This document shows positions 1 through 5,834 of a stretch of DNA of 7,013 bases, piece after piece (within the stretch, counting starts at the first letter, position 1; the number at the start of each line of letters is the position of its first letter). Both the position numbers and the translations under genes were made by a program. The notes beneath the pieces were generated by a model. The model was not told the origin of the DNA. It ran no database searches and saw only the letters and a program-made list of their open reading frames with translations. Location of the stretch: contig JAPUIP010000083.1 of NCBI GenBank assembly GCA_027296925.1, positions 1 to 7,013 of the forward strand, read 5' to 3'. Source of the DNA: Candidatus Poribacteria bacterium. GTDB taxonomy: Bacteria > Poribacteria > WGA-4E > PCPOR2b.

Positions 1-149
1 TTATTATTATCATCATCATCATCGTCGCCGCAAGCAACCATGAAGACGACGAGCATAACAGATATCACTAAAGCGAAAGCTCTCCAAAATTCATGTGTTT
101 CTAATGCGTTTCGGAGTTTTTGCATTTTCTTTTTTGACTCCTTTTTCAT
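1..149 (-). CDS. small lipoprotein, 5' part only (cut by left window edge)
   Basis: Reading leftward from an ATG at 147-149, a frame stays open to the window edge and gives 49 residues. It starts with a Lys-rich n-region (MKKESKKKMQK) and an amphipathic stretch. A hydrophobic segment (ALVISVMLVVFMVA) then leads into Cys at residue 40, preceded by M-V-A, an acceptable lipobox. Directly after the Cys come Gly and then six Asp and at least two Asn, encoded by GAC/GAT and AAT repeats. This is the layout of a type II signal peptide followed by a flexible acidic tether. The mature domain is outside the window, so its function is unknown. No good Shine-Dalgarno precedes the first ATG. An alternative ATG at 123-125 (residue 9) has AAGGAG 12 nt upstream, longer than usual, so the start is uncertain. 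A truncated non-coding match is possible, but the signal peptide plus lipobox makes a real gene likely. Confidence 0.72.
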   Translation of the reverse strand, partial: MKKESKKKMQKLRNALETHEFWRAFALVISVMLVVFMVACGDDDDDDNN

Positions 150-504
150 CAAAGTTTTATGGTAAGAAGACTTAAGTCAAATTTCTGAAAACCTGAAACA
201 GGTTTCATCATCAAAATAAGCAACTATTCTCTTTCCCCAGAGCAGGAAAAGGTTTAGGAAAAAACGTCAAATCCCTTCTGAGGGTTTCAAATTCCTTCAC
301 GGATACCCCCTTTCAGCCATCCGTTAGTAATGTCTGAAGTTCGGCGAGGTTTCTTCCTTTTCCAAAACATGGGCTATAGTCTACCAAACTTTGTGATTTT
401 TGTAAAGAGAAATCTTCACATTTTTTCATCAAAATTAGAGCCCTCAATAGTTTTTCGAAGTCCCAATATTCCTTTGGTAAAGACCGAGCCCAGCCTTTGT
501 ATTT
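150..504. other. 355-nt spacer between dprA and the lipoprotein gene
   Basis: No convincing gene is seen on either strand. On the minus strand the frame of dprA stays open after its stop, through about 63 codons to a TGA at 313-315. It then runs about 33 more codons to a TGA at 211-213. Within it are a 38-residue ORF from ATG 427-429 and a 29-residue ORF from GTG 298-300. The latter is preceded by a G-rich AAAGGGGG about 5 nt upstream. Neither has recognisable domains. The region also holds a 7-bp hairpin (189-205), a CCCT/AGGG mini-hairpin near 272-283 and a perfect 10-bp palindrome GACTTAAGTC (169-178), which overlaps a TTGACT hexamer on the minus strand. No confident promoter for the lipoprotein gene could be fixed. 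Confidence 0.5.
189..205 (-). terminator. possible weak terminator hairpin downstream of dprA
   Basis: The arms AAACCTG (189-195) and CAGGTTT (199-205) are perfectly complementary around a 3-nt AAA loop. Read on the minus strand, the stem ends in three U's and continues as a broken U/A-rich stretch. It lies between the dprA stop and the lipoprotein start, about 300 nt after dprA. The stem has only three or four G-C pairs and the U-tract is interrupted, so it may be a weak terminator or simply a chance hairpin. Confidence 0.3.
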
Positions 505-1443
505 CTAGAACAGATTCATCTGTTCCCCTGTAAGGTGAGTCGGTTGAACCTTTTTTAGACTTCCAGGATTCAATAGGATATCAACGGCATCAGCCAATCG
601 ATCGGGGGAGATTGGATATGCGCCTTGCTGAATGAGGCGATGTGGTCCCTCACTCAGTGGATGGCGTTTTCCCCAGTCACAAGCCAGAACAAGCCGATCC
701 TGTTCAAAGGCAAATCGCGCCGTGCGGATCGCCCCACCGTTTTCGCCCGACTCAACAACAATCGTTGCCATGGAAAGCCCGCTAATAATCCGGTTACGAA
801 GAACCAAATTCACAGGCGTTGATTGTGTGGTAAAAGGATGCTCGGAGAACAACGCACCGTTTTCACAGATCCGATCCGCCAGTTCACGATTTTCACTCGG
901 ATAGATTGAAAATAAATCACACCCAAGTACGCCAACCGTTGTGCCGTCTACGGATAGTGCCCCAAGATGAGCGGCGGTGTCAACTCCTTTAGCAAGCCCA
1001 CTCACGATCGAAAACCCTGCACCAATAAGGCCGGCTGAAAGTTCAAGCGTCGTCAAGATTCCCAACTCTGTGGGAGTTTTTGTCCCGACGATTGCCACAG
1101 CTTGCTGACTGACTTGAGACAGCCTTCCCTTTTTACAAAGGATTGCCGGTGCGTTCGGAATTTTCTTCAGTTGCTCAGGATAATCCCGATCTTCCACGCA
1201 GAGAATTTCGACGCCACGACTTTTGAACCATTTAATGTGGCGACGGAACTCAGCAATTCGTATTCTTGCCTTGAGAACCCGTGTCGCCAATAATGGATTA
1301 AAGAGTGGCACTCGCGCAATCTCAGAGAGCTCCGCATCAAATACGGCTTCAATCGTCCCAAAACGATTGATGAGTCGCTTGATTCGCATTGGACCGACAC
1401 CGTCTACTGATGCGAGCGCGAACCAAAATTCCCGTCCGGACAT
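505..1443 (-). CDS. dprA: DprA/Smf-family DNA-processing protein, short form without winged-helix tail
   Basis: DprA binds incoming single-stranded DNA in the cytoplasm and loads RecA during natural transformation; the family is also widespread in non-competent bacteria. The 312-aa protein has an N-terminal helix-hairpin-helix-like part (residues about 8-45, VDGVGPMRIKRLINRFG). An extended Rossmann fold follows, beginning at VAIVGTKTPTELG (116-128). Hallmarks are SGLAKGVDTAAH (148-159), the G-x-D-x-x-x-x-YPSEN element (175-185), SEHP (200-203), LRNRIISGLS (215-224), VVESGENGGAIRTA (229-242) and the late LIQQGA (270-275). The usual GSR after the first beta strand is GTK, and the usual G-S-L-x-T-A is GAIRTA. 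The protein stops soon after the Rossmann domain, without the C-terminal winged helix of the roughly 360-380-aa members, and ends in EQMNLF. The ATG at 1441-1443 has AGGA about 11 nt upstream. It has its own strong promoter, so it is probably transcribed separately from the upstream operon. Confidence 0.93.
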   Translation of the reverse strand: MSGREFWFALASVDGVGPMRIKRLINRFGTIEAVFDAELSEIARVPLFNPLLATRVLKARIRIAEFRRHIKWFKSRGVEILCVEDRDYPEQLKKIPNAPAILCKKGRLSQVSQQAVAIVGTKTPTELGILTTLELSAGLIGAGFSIVSGLAKGVDTAAHLGALSVDGTTVGVLGCDLFSIYPSENRELADRICENGALFSEHPFTTQSTPVNLVLRNRIISGLSMATIVVESGENGGAIRTARFAFEQDRLVLACDWGKRHPLSEGPHRLIQQGAYPISPDRLADAVDILLNPGSLKKVQPTHLTGEQMNLF

Positions 1444-1482
1444 GATCTATTTTTTCCTGAGTACGCTTACTTCAATCGAGGC

Positions 1483-1522
1483 ACAAAAGCCCAAAAAACC
1501 TAATGCTAAACAGCACTTTTGT
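1483..1522 (-). other. possible structured leader in the dprA 5' UTR
   Basis: ACAAAAG (1483-1489) is perfectly complementary to CTTTTGT (1516-1522). Directly inside the latter lies a small hairpin, TGCT-AAAC-AGCA (1504-1515). In the predicted transcript, which starts near 1540, this would be a 7-bp stem with a one-sided internal loop and a stacked 4-bp hairpin, all upstream of the dprA start. The stems are AT-rich, so stability is modest and a regulatory role is unproven. Confidence 0.25.
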
Positions 1523-1546
1523 ACACCTCATAAAAATAACGGCGCA

Positions 1547-1575
1547 AGTATAGCACACCTCAAAAACTTTGTCAA
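1547..1575 (-). promoter_or_regulatory. sigma70-type promoter for dprA
   Basis: On the minus strand, TTGACA (1570-1575) matches the -35 consensus perfectly. After exactly 17 nt comes TATACT (1547-1552), one mismatch from TATAAT. It is directly preceded by TGC, the TGn extended -10 motif. Transcription would start near 1540, leaving a leader of roughly 95-100 nt before the dprA ATG. This is the strongest promoter match I found in the window, and it lies in the gap after the HTTM gene. Confidence 0.82.
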
Positions 1576-1660
1576 CAGGAAAAGATAAAAAAATCGAGGG
1601 GCTTTGCGGTCGTAATTCACTCCAACACACAAAAAAATCGCATGTCTACGGTACCTACTT

Positions 1661-2557
1661 TCATTCGCTTGAACGATAACGACTGATGAACTCCGTGCAC
1701 CATCGTTGCAGTGAAAGAAGGGTCTTTTCATCTAAAAAGAGGAGGTAAAAACTGACCATCTGAAAACTAAAGAAGAACAGTTTCTCCATAGTCACAGCGA
1801 TGATGATTTGAAATGAGAGTCCCCATATCATACCGACTGGTCTCAAGCGCCTGATGATGAGAAGCAGGGGAGCGAGCAGCTCAAAGGCAAGGCCGGAGTA
1901 CATCTGGACAGACCACGCCCATTTGGGTAGCATGCGAAGCAAGAATGCCGCAAAATCGGTGCGAAAAGTGCCCTGAATCTGCGTCCAAAGTACGCTCCGA
2001 CTTTTCAGCCAACTGCCGTGGAGGACTTTACATGTGCCTGCGGTAAAATATTGAATGATGAGGGTGGCCTGAATAAGACGAATGGGCCACGAGGATTGGC
2101 GCAAACGGGAATTTCCGTCTGAGGCGGGAAACACTCGTGGCGGTGATGCGAAGGCGAGCACCGCAAATATGGCAACATAAAGCTTATTGAGGGTATAAGC
2201 GGATATCAGATCCACCAGTTGGACATAGACGGCACACGCGAAAACCAACCAGGACATCAGCCGGACTTTCCATCCCACAATTACGGAAAGGATGCTTCCG
2301 AATAAAACCACACCAAATAGCGGAACCACAGCGGGGGGCATTAGGGGGAATGGATCGGGATTGCTATACCGTTCGGTTTCCGCAGTGTAATGAAATCCGT
2401 AGGGAGTTAACCACTCATCGGCACTGAGAAACTGAAACGCCATATAGGCGAGAAAAGTTAACGCAAAAAGTCGACGAAACAGATCCAAACGTACCGGATG
2501 AACCCGTTCAAACCATGTCTGATGCGCTTTTGAGAGCCATTGCCAACACCATTTCAT
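1661..2557 (-). CDS. HTTM / vitamin K-dependent carboxylase-like integral membrane protein
   Basis: This 298-aa polytopic protein has the HTTM-family layout, shared with the N-terminal membrane part of gamma-glutamyl carboxylases and with SdpB-type peptide-maturation proteins. The N-terminus DLFRRLFALTFLAYMAFQFL (25-44) is the first membrane segment. WLTPYGFHY (49-57) follows, then further hydrophobic segments near 77-95, 100-118, 124-138, 157-173, 215-235, 241-257 and 259-275. The segment around IIQYFTAGTCKVLHGSWL (167-184) matches the family's Y-F-x-A-G-x-x-K-x-x-x-x-W core. Lys177 lines up with the region holding the catalytic lysine of human gamma-carboxylase, as I recall it. The second-to-last segment has LSFQIII where many relatives have a His in place of Gln250. 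There is no lumenal carboxylase domain, so I infer an SdpB-like or orphan HTTM role, not proven carboxylation. It is the last gene of a four-gene operon, starting 2 nt after the preceding stop with AAGGA 7 nt upstream, which suggests translational coupling. Confidence 0.85.
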   Translation of the reverse strand: MKWCWQWLSKAHQTWFERVHPVRLDLFRRLFALTFLAYMAFQFLSADEWLTPYGFHYTAETERYSNPDPFPLMPPAVVPLFGVVLFGSILSVIVGWKVRLMSWLVFACAVYVQLVDLISAYTLNKLYVAIFAVLAFASPPRVFPASDGNSRLRQSSWPIRLIQATLIIQYFTAGTCKVLHGSWLKSRSVLWTQIQGTFRTDFAAFLLRMLPKWAWSVQMYSGLAFELLAPLLLIIRRLRPVGMIWGLSFQIIIAVTMEKLFFFSFQMVSFYLLFLDEKTLLSLQRWCTEFISRYRSSE

Positions 2558-2559
2558 AA

Positions 2560-3159
2560 CTAATTCCTTTTGGCTTTCAGTTTAATCTCTCGTCCAGATT
2601 TGTCTGTGGGCATTCTCCCATCGAAATAATGCGTTGATACAACCTTTCTCTTGTCGAGGGGGATGGCATCCAGCGGAGGCGTAAGCCATCTACCTTTAGG
2701 TTTGGCCATCTCTCCACTTGTTCGATATATGACCCTTATATATCTGACGGATTCTACCTCTGGCTTTTCCGGATGAAGTTCCATGTATCTCTCTTTGATA
2801 AATTCTGCGATGCTTTGTCTCTGGAGCATACCGTGTTGACCCTGCCGCCTTGAATGCACCATCATTCGATGAAAACGGGTACGATAGCCAAACGTCTGCA
2901 TCTTAAAATAATCCTCTTCAGGAAGGGCAATCCACTCAGAATTGCCTTTCAATTGAACTTGAAAGTAATAGTTGCTCCAACTGGAAGTGCGCTTGGTAAA
3001 GAGGCAAGCAATTCGATACAGATAATTCAAATAGTTAGGCGCATAGGGAACATTTTTGTGAAATAGACCGGCATAGGCCATTGGAATCAGCCATACCACA
3101 ATAAATATAAGGGAGAAAATATGGTCTCGCAGAGGGTTCTTTCTTGACATATTTTTCAT
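2560..3159 (-). CDS. single-pass membrane protein of unknown family, paired with HTTM protein
   Basis: I do not recognise the family of this 199-aa protein. A short basic N-terminus (MKNMSRKNPLRDH) precedes one membrane segment at about 14-33 (IFSLIFIVVWLIPMAYAG). The rest should lie outside the cytoplasmic membrane. That part is rich in Tyr, Arg, Lys and His. It has YYFQVQLKGNSEWIALPEED (64-83), a strongly basic GYRTRFHRMMVHSRRQGQHG (91-110), an alpha-helical QSIAEFIKERYMELHP (115-130) and a beta-like VRYIRVIYRT (138-147), and ends in a Lys/Arg-rich tail. It lies 14 nt after the toroid lipoprotein gene and its stop is 2 nt before the HTTM start, so it is probably made with the HTTM protein. 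That pairing resembles SdpA with SdpB, but I see no clear sequence match to SdpA, so this is context inference. No clear Shine-Dalgarno is visible; the ATG at 3148-3150 (residue 4) is an alternative start. Confidence 0.8.
   Translation of the reverse strand: MKNMSRKNPLRDHIFSLIFIVVWLIPMAYAGLFHKNVPYAPNYLNYLYRIACLFTKRTSSWSNYYFQVQLKGNSEWIALPEEDYFKMQTFGYRTRFHRMMVHSRRQGQHGMLQRQSIAEFIKERYMELHPEKPEVESVRYIRVIYRTSGEMAKPKGRWLTPPLDAIPLDKRKVVSTHYFDGRMPTDKSGREIKLKAKRN
2565..2569 (-). promoter_or_regulatory. ribosome binding site of the HTTM gene
   Basis: AAGGA on the minus strand lies 7 nt upstream of the HTTM ATG (2555-2557) and inside the last codons of the preceding gene. This supports both the chosen start and translational coupling of the two membrane-protein genes. 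Confidence 0.6.
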
Positions 3160-3173
3160 AGCGGCGTAGAGAA

Positions 3174-4406
3174 TTATTTGTATACATAGCGGCGGGCAAG
3201 AATGACCGCGTGCATCTGATGTTGTACGACATCGATTCGCAAAGGAGCTTCACGACGATGGTTCTGTACGCCGCCAATTGCCAGCGGATCGTCCGCAAGA
3301 TGGTGCCGTATGAACGTGTTCATCAGTGGACTTCCGACCTGCCAAGATGTCAATTTCTTCAGCCCAGTTGCGATAACGTAAGCGAATTTCTCGCTATGCA
3401 GGGCATCACTGCGTTGCACAGCCAGTTGATAGGCGTGGATAATTCCCTCATAAGCATAGGCAGTGTTGCGGGTTCGTCTCAAGGTTTCGTGCACATCAAT
3501 CATCCAATCAGCGAGCTCAATAACATAATTCCCGTATTTTTCCGTGCCCTGCCAGGCGGAGGTCGCGAGCTCAAAAAAACTCATTGAGCTCCACTGATAA
3601 TATCCCTTCGTTGTATTGGAATCCGCATCCACTCGGAGCGCCTCCTGAATATTGTAGCGATAGCCGGCGTCTGCTGCGGCGATGATAATGGGTTTCAAAT
3701 CTTCACGCCCCATGTACTTGGCTGCCTTAACCAACGCCAGTAACGATTCGCCATCAAAATAAGGGGAGGCCCCCCCAAATGGATATCCATCGGAGAATCG
3801 GTAGCTGCTGTTCCACAGTCCCATCTCTGTCCGTGCCGAAACGAGAAATTCGATATACTCATCGAGACGCTGTCGATAGTTCTGAAACTTCTCCTCGGTA
3901 ATATGAGGCTTGGCGGCACGCAGATAGTCGATATGCGCCAGCGCGCAGAGCGCCACAGTGCCTGTTCGACCGTATTTGTCCCCCGGGTAGGTCACATAGC
4001 GCCGACCATCGGCGGTGAGTTTGGAGTGTTTCTCGAAGAAGCCCATCGCCCGCGCAACCGCTGCACCCACTTTTGGATCTGGCTGATCGTGGTATATCAG
4101 CGCCAATCCCCACATCGCCCCCGCCTGCCGAACCTGAAAGATGCCGGGTGTGTAGGTCTTTTTAACCCAATCGTACTCGTAGTCGAAATTCCCTTCTGGC
4201 TTCTGGTGATTGAGCATAAATTGGGCGCCAAGTTCAAGCGATCGGTCGAGAATCTCACGGGTCAGCGGATGCTTTGATGAATCCGATTGGCAAGCGGGCA
4301 ATGACAAAACAAGGCATATCAACAGATTTGTCGCTGTTACCGCTACAATTATATCAGAGAGCCGTTTTCTCTTTTTCGTTATTCGATTCAAAGTGATTTC
4401 GTGCAT
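3174..4406 (-). CDS. alpha/alpha-toroid lipoprotein, paralog of the neighbouring toroid protein
   Basis: This 410-aa protein has a basic n-region (TKKRKR, 10-15), a hydrophobic stretch and the lipobox LPAC with Cys39, followed by QSDSSK. It should be an envelope lipoprotein. From about residue 50 it consists of repeated amphipathic helix pairs, as in six-hairpin glycosidase-like or terpene-cyclase-like toroids. It shares ordered motifs with the 452-aa neighbour: LGA plus Q-x-P-x-G-x-F-x-Y-x-Y (59-78), RQAG (93-96), FDGESLLAL (217-225), NTAYAYEG...A-x-Q-LA (314-329) and LAIGG then LRIDVVQH (375-396). Conserved polar candidates are Glu220, Glu320, Asp392 and His396. The motif layout suggests a carbohydrate- or isoprenoid-acting fold, but I cannot name a reaction, and some members of such folds are not enzymes. 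The start lies 6 nt after the previous stop, whose TAG is part of the TAGGAG ribosome site. Confidence 0.86.
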   Translation of the reverse strand: MHEITLNRITKKRKRLSDIIVAVTATNLLICLVLSLPACQSDSSKHPLTREILDRSLELGAQFMLNHQKPEGNFDYEYDWVKKTYTPGIFQVRQAGAMWGLALIYHDQPDPKVGAAVARAMGFFEKHSKLTADGRRYVTYPGDKYGRTGTVALCALAHIDYLRAAKPHITEEKFQNYRQRLDEYIEFLVSARTEMGLWNSSYRFSDGYPFGGASPYFDGESLLALVKAAKYMGREDLKPIIIAAADAGYRYNIQEALRVDADSNTTKGYYQWSSMSFFELATSAWQGTEKYGNYVIELADWMIDVHETLRRTRNTAYAYEGIIHAYQLAVQRSDALHSEKFAYVIATGLKKLTSWQVGSPLMNTFIRHHLADDPLAIGGVQNHRREAPLRIDVVQHQMHAVILARRYVYK

Positions 4407-4409
4407 GAG

Positions 4410-4414
4410 CTCCT
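4410..4414 (-). promoter_or_regulatory. ribosome binding site overlapping the upstream stop codon
   Basis: AGGAG (minus strand) begins within the TAG stop of the 452-aa toroid gene (4413-4415) and ends only 3 nt before the ATG of the lipoprotein gene (4404-4406). The spacing is short, but stop, ribosome site and start lie within 12 nt, so terminating ribosomes could re-initiate and keep the two toroid proteins in a fixed ratio. Confidence 0.55.
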
Positions 4415-5771
4415 ATTGGACGCGACCTGCGGCTGGCACGACCGGGGGCACGCCAAAAATGAAGCGTAAGCCCTTCGTAAAGGCGCTAATCGCGTGTTGG
4501 GTATTATCAATTCGCAATTGAGAATCAGCGAGGTTCGAGCGAAAGCCGCCAAGCGCCAGCTCAGGACGCTTCAAATCAGCAATATCGGCCTCCGTGTATT
4601 GTAGGAGGAATAGCCAACGATACCCCATTTTGGCGCGCTCACGATAAAGCTGCAGTCGTTTTTCATCTGCAATTAGCTGAGCCAGATGGATGGCGTCGCC
4701 CAATCCTTCCATGTAACTCCCCGTATTTGCAGCGGGCAGGCCGTGAAAACTGCCGTAAACTTCGTCATTACTGTCTAAATTCTGTTGCGTCAAGAGCTGA
4801 TTACTCAAGAAGAAAACATAATCGGCGTATTTTGGTTCACCGGTCTGTTTATAGAGGGAGACGAAAGCGGAAATCGTCCAGGGAAGAAACGCATGCGACT
4901 TCCATTTCTTCCGATAATAAAATTCGAGCGCCCAGTCCATGCTCTGCTTATAGCGCGCATCCCCAAAAGCCTGATACATGTTCGCCAATGCAAAGAGGGC
5001 TTCGCCGGGATAAATTCTGGATTCCCAGCCCGAATTTTTTTCATATTCGTAATCTCCCCGATACACATACGTACTTTTATATTGCCCCGTTTGATATTTT
5101 GCTTGCAGAAACAAGATCATGTTTGCGAATTCTAGCAAAGTCTCATCAAACTCGGTGCTGCCCGTAAGCTGACGAATCTTGAGCATGGTCAACATGGGGA
5201 GGCTGATTCCGCCTAACTTCGCTTTTTTGCGGAAAAGGAAGTAGGCTTTGTCATTGTCGAGTTGCTTTTTGAAAACCAGCAAATAACGGATACTCCGACG
5301 GGCTGCCTCCAGATAACGCGGATCTCCGGTCATCTCATAAACCAGCATCAGTGAAAATGAGGTGCCCGCCTGACGCAGAAAATTGTCATCACTCTTCCTA
5401 CTCCATTGGTTGGTAACGGGCTCGTACCAGTACTGAAACCGCCCGGAAGGCTCTTGCATCGCAAGGATCCAATCCGCTCCAAGACGCACAGCATGTTCCA
5501 GTTTTTCTACAGTTACATGGGCGTAGCGTTCAGGCTGGAGGGGCGGCGGAAAAACCCGATGCCACAACCGTTCAAGCTCTAATTCGATGGTTAGACGTTT
5601 GACTGACCCGGGAAGGTTCTTCCAGTAATTCCATTCCTTGGGATACTGGCGAGTGAGGTAGTAACTCGTTCCAATTCCGAGCGTGAGGAGCGCCAGAAAA
5701 ACTATCCCGATGCATAGAATTTTTCTGGAAAATAGGGGAAGTTTCATTCCGTTCTTGCAGACCTTGGCCAT
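4413..5771 (-). CDS. membrane-anchored alpha/alpha-toroid protein, first gene of the operon
   Basis: This 452-aa protein has one N-terminal membrane segment (about 18-34, LCIGIVFLALLTLGIGT) behind a basic stretch. There is no lipobox or obvious signal-peptidase site, so an anchored, outward-facing domain is expected. A linker and short helices (45-85) precede the toroid domain (about 88-440). Its motifs are LGADWILAMQEPSGRFQYWY (97-116), FLRQAG (131-136), YPGEALFALANMY (254-266), NTGSYMEGL with DAIHLAQ (349-365) and LALGGF then LRIDNTQH (405-426). The same motifs occur in the same order in the next gene. YPGEA-L-AL and RQAG recall alpha/alpha-toroid proteins found beside sugar- or polymer-modifying enzymes, but no substrate can be assigned. 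Polar candidates are Arg133, Glu257, Glu355, Asp422 and His426. An in-frame TAA one codon upstream fixes the maximal start. No clear Shine-Dalgarno is seen, and ATG at residue 9 (5745-5747) is an alternative. Confidence 0.86.
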   Translation of the reverse strand: MAKVCKNGMKLPLFSRKILCIGIVFLALLTLGIGTSYYLTRQYPKEWNYWKNLPGSVKRLTIELELERLWHRVFPPPLQPERYAHVTVEKLEHAVRLGADWILAMQEPSGRFQYWYEPVTNQWSRKSDDNFLRQAGTSFSLMLVYEMTGDPRYLEAARRSIRYLLVFKKQLDNDKAYFLFRKKAKLGGISLPMLTMLKIRQLTGSTEFDETLLEFANMILFLQAKYQTGQYKSTYVYRGDYEYEKNSGWESRIYPGEALFALANMYQAFGDARYKQSMDWALEFYYRKKWKSHAFLPWTISAFVSLYKQTGEPKYADYVFFLSNQLLTQQNLDSNDEVYGSFHGLPAANTGSYMEGLGDAIHLAQLIADEKRLQLYRERAKMGYRWLFLLQYTEADIADLKRPELALGGFRSNLADSQLRIDNTQHAISAFTKGLRFIFGVPPVVPAAGRVQ

Positions 5772-5800
5772 CTGTTATCCATGCGGCGTCAGAACGGTGA

Positions 5801-5824
5801 TTATTCTATCATGTGCTAGAATAA
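5801..5824. repeat. perfect 8-bp inverted repeat, candidate operator
   Basis: TTATTCTA (5801-5808) and TAGAATAA (5817-5824) are perfect reverse complements separated by 8 nt (TCATGTGC). The left arm contains the proposed -10 element of the four-gene operon, and the right arm fills most of its spacer. The dimensions, two arms centred 16 bp apart, suit a dimeric regulator that would block RNA polymerase. It is not followed by a U-tract in either direction, so a terminator is less likely. Confidence 0.5.
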
Positions 5825-5831
5825 ATGAAAA
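5803..5831 (-). promoter_or_regulatory. candidate promoter of the toroid/HTTM operon
   Basis: On the minus strand TAGAAT (5803-5808) is one mismatch from TATAAT. Exactly 17 nt upstream is TTTTCA (5826-5831), four of six matches to TTGACA. Transcription would begin near 5796, giving a short leader of about 25 nt before the ATG at 5771. The site sits just after a terminator and before the first gene of a tight operon, where a promoter is expected. The -35 is weak, consistent with regulation through the overlapping palindrome. Confidence 0.5.
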
Positions 5832-5834
5832 GCG

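Noticed and set aside
330..533. 67-residue plus-strand open frame in the dprA/lipoprotein spacer
   Set aside because: No ribosome site, no recognisable motif, low-complexity hydrophobic/aromatic composition and overlap with the 3' end of dprA.
1223..1588. 121-residue plus-strand open frame antisense to dprA
   Set aside because: It lies opposite the well-supported dprA start and its promoter, and the translation lacks any domain pattern.
1587..1640. Two AAAAAAATCG copies downstream of the HTTM gene as tandem terminators
   Set aside because: On the minus strand these are T7 tracts, but neither is preceded by a convincing GC-rich stem, so I do not call terminators here.
3210..4277. Plus-strand open frames opposite the toroid lipoprotein gene
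   Set aside because: They are antisense shadows of a gene with clear signal peptide and paralog-conserved motifs.
4727..5167. Long plus-strand open frames opposite the first toroid gene
   Set aside because: Arg/Cys/Ser-rich translations without motifs, typical of reverse-complement shadows.
5736..5785. Short minus-strand leader peptide ending at the internal ATG of the first toroid gene
   Set aside because: A 12-codon frame exists and stops at the alternative ATG, but it has no Shine-Dalgarno and chance is a sufficient explanation.
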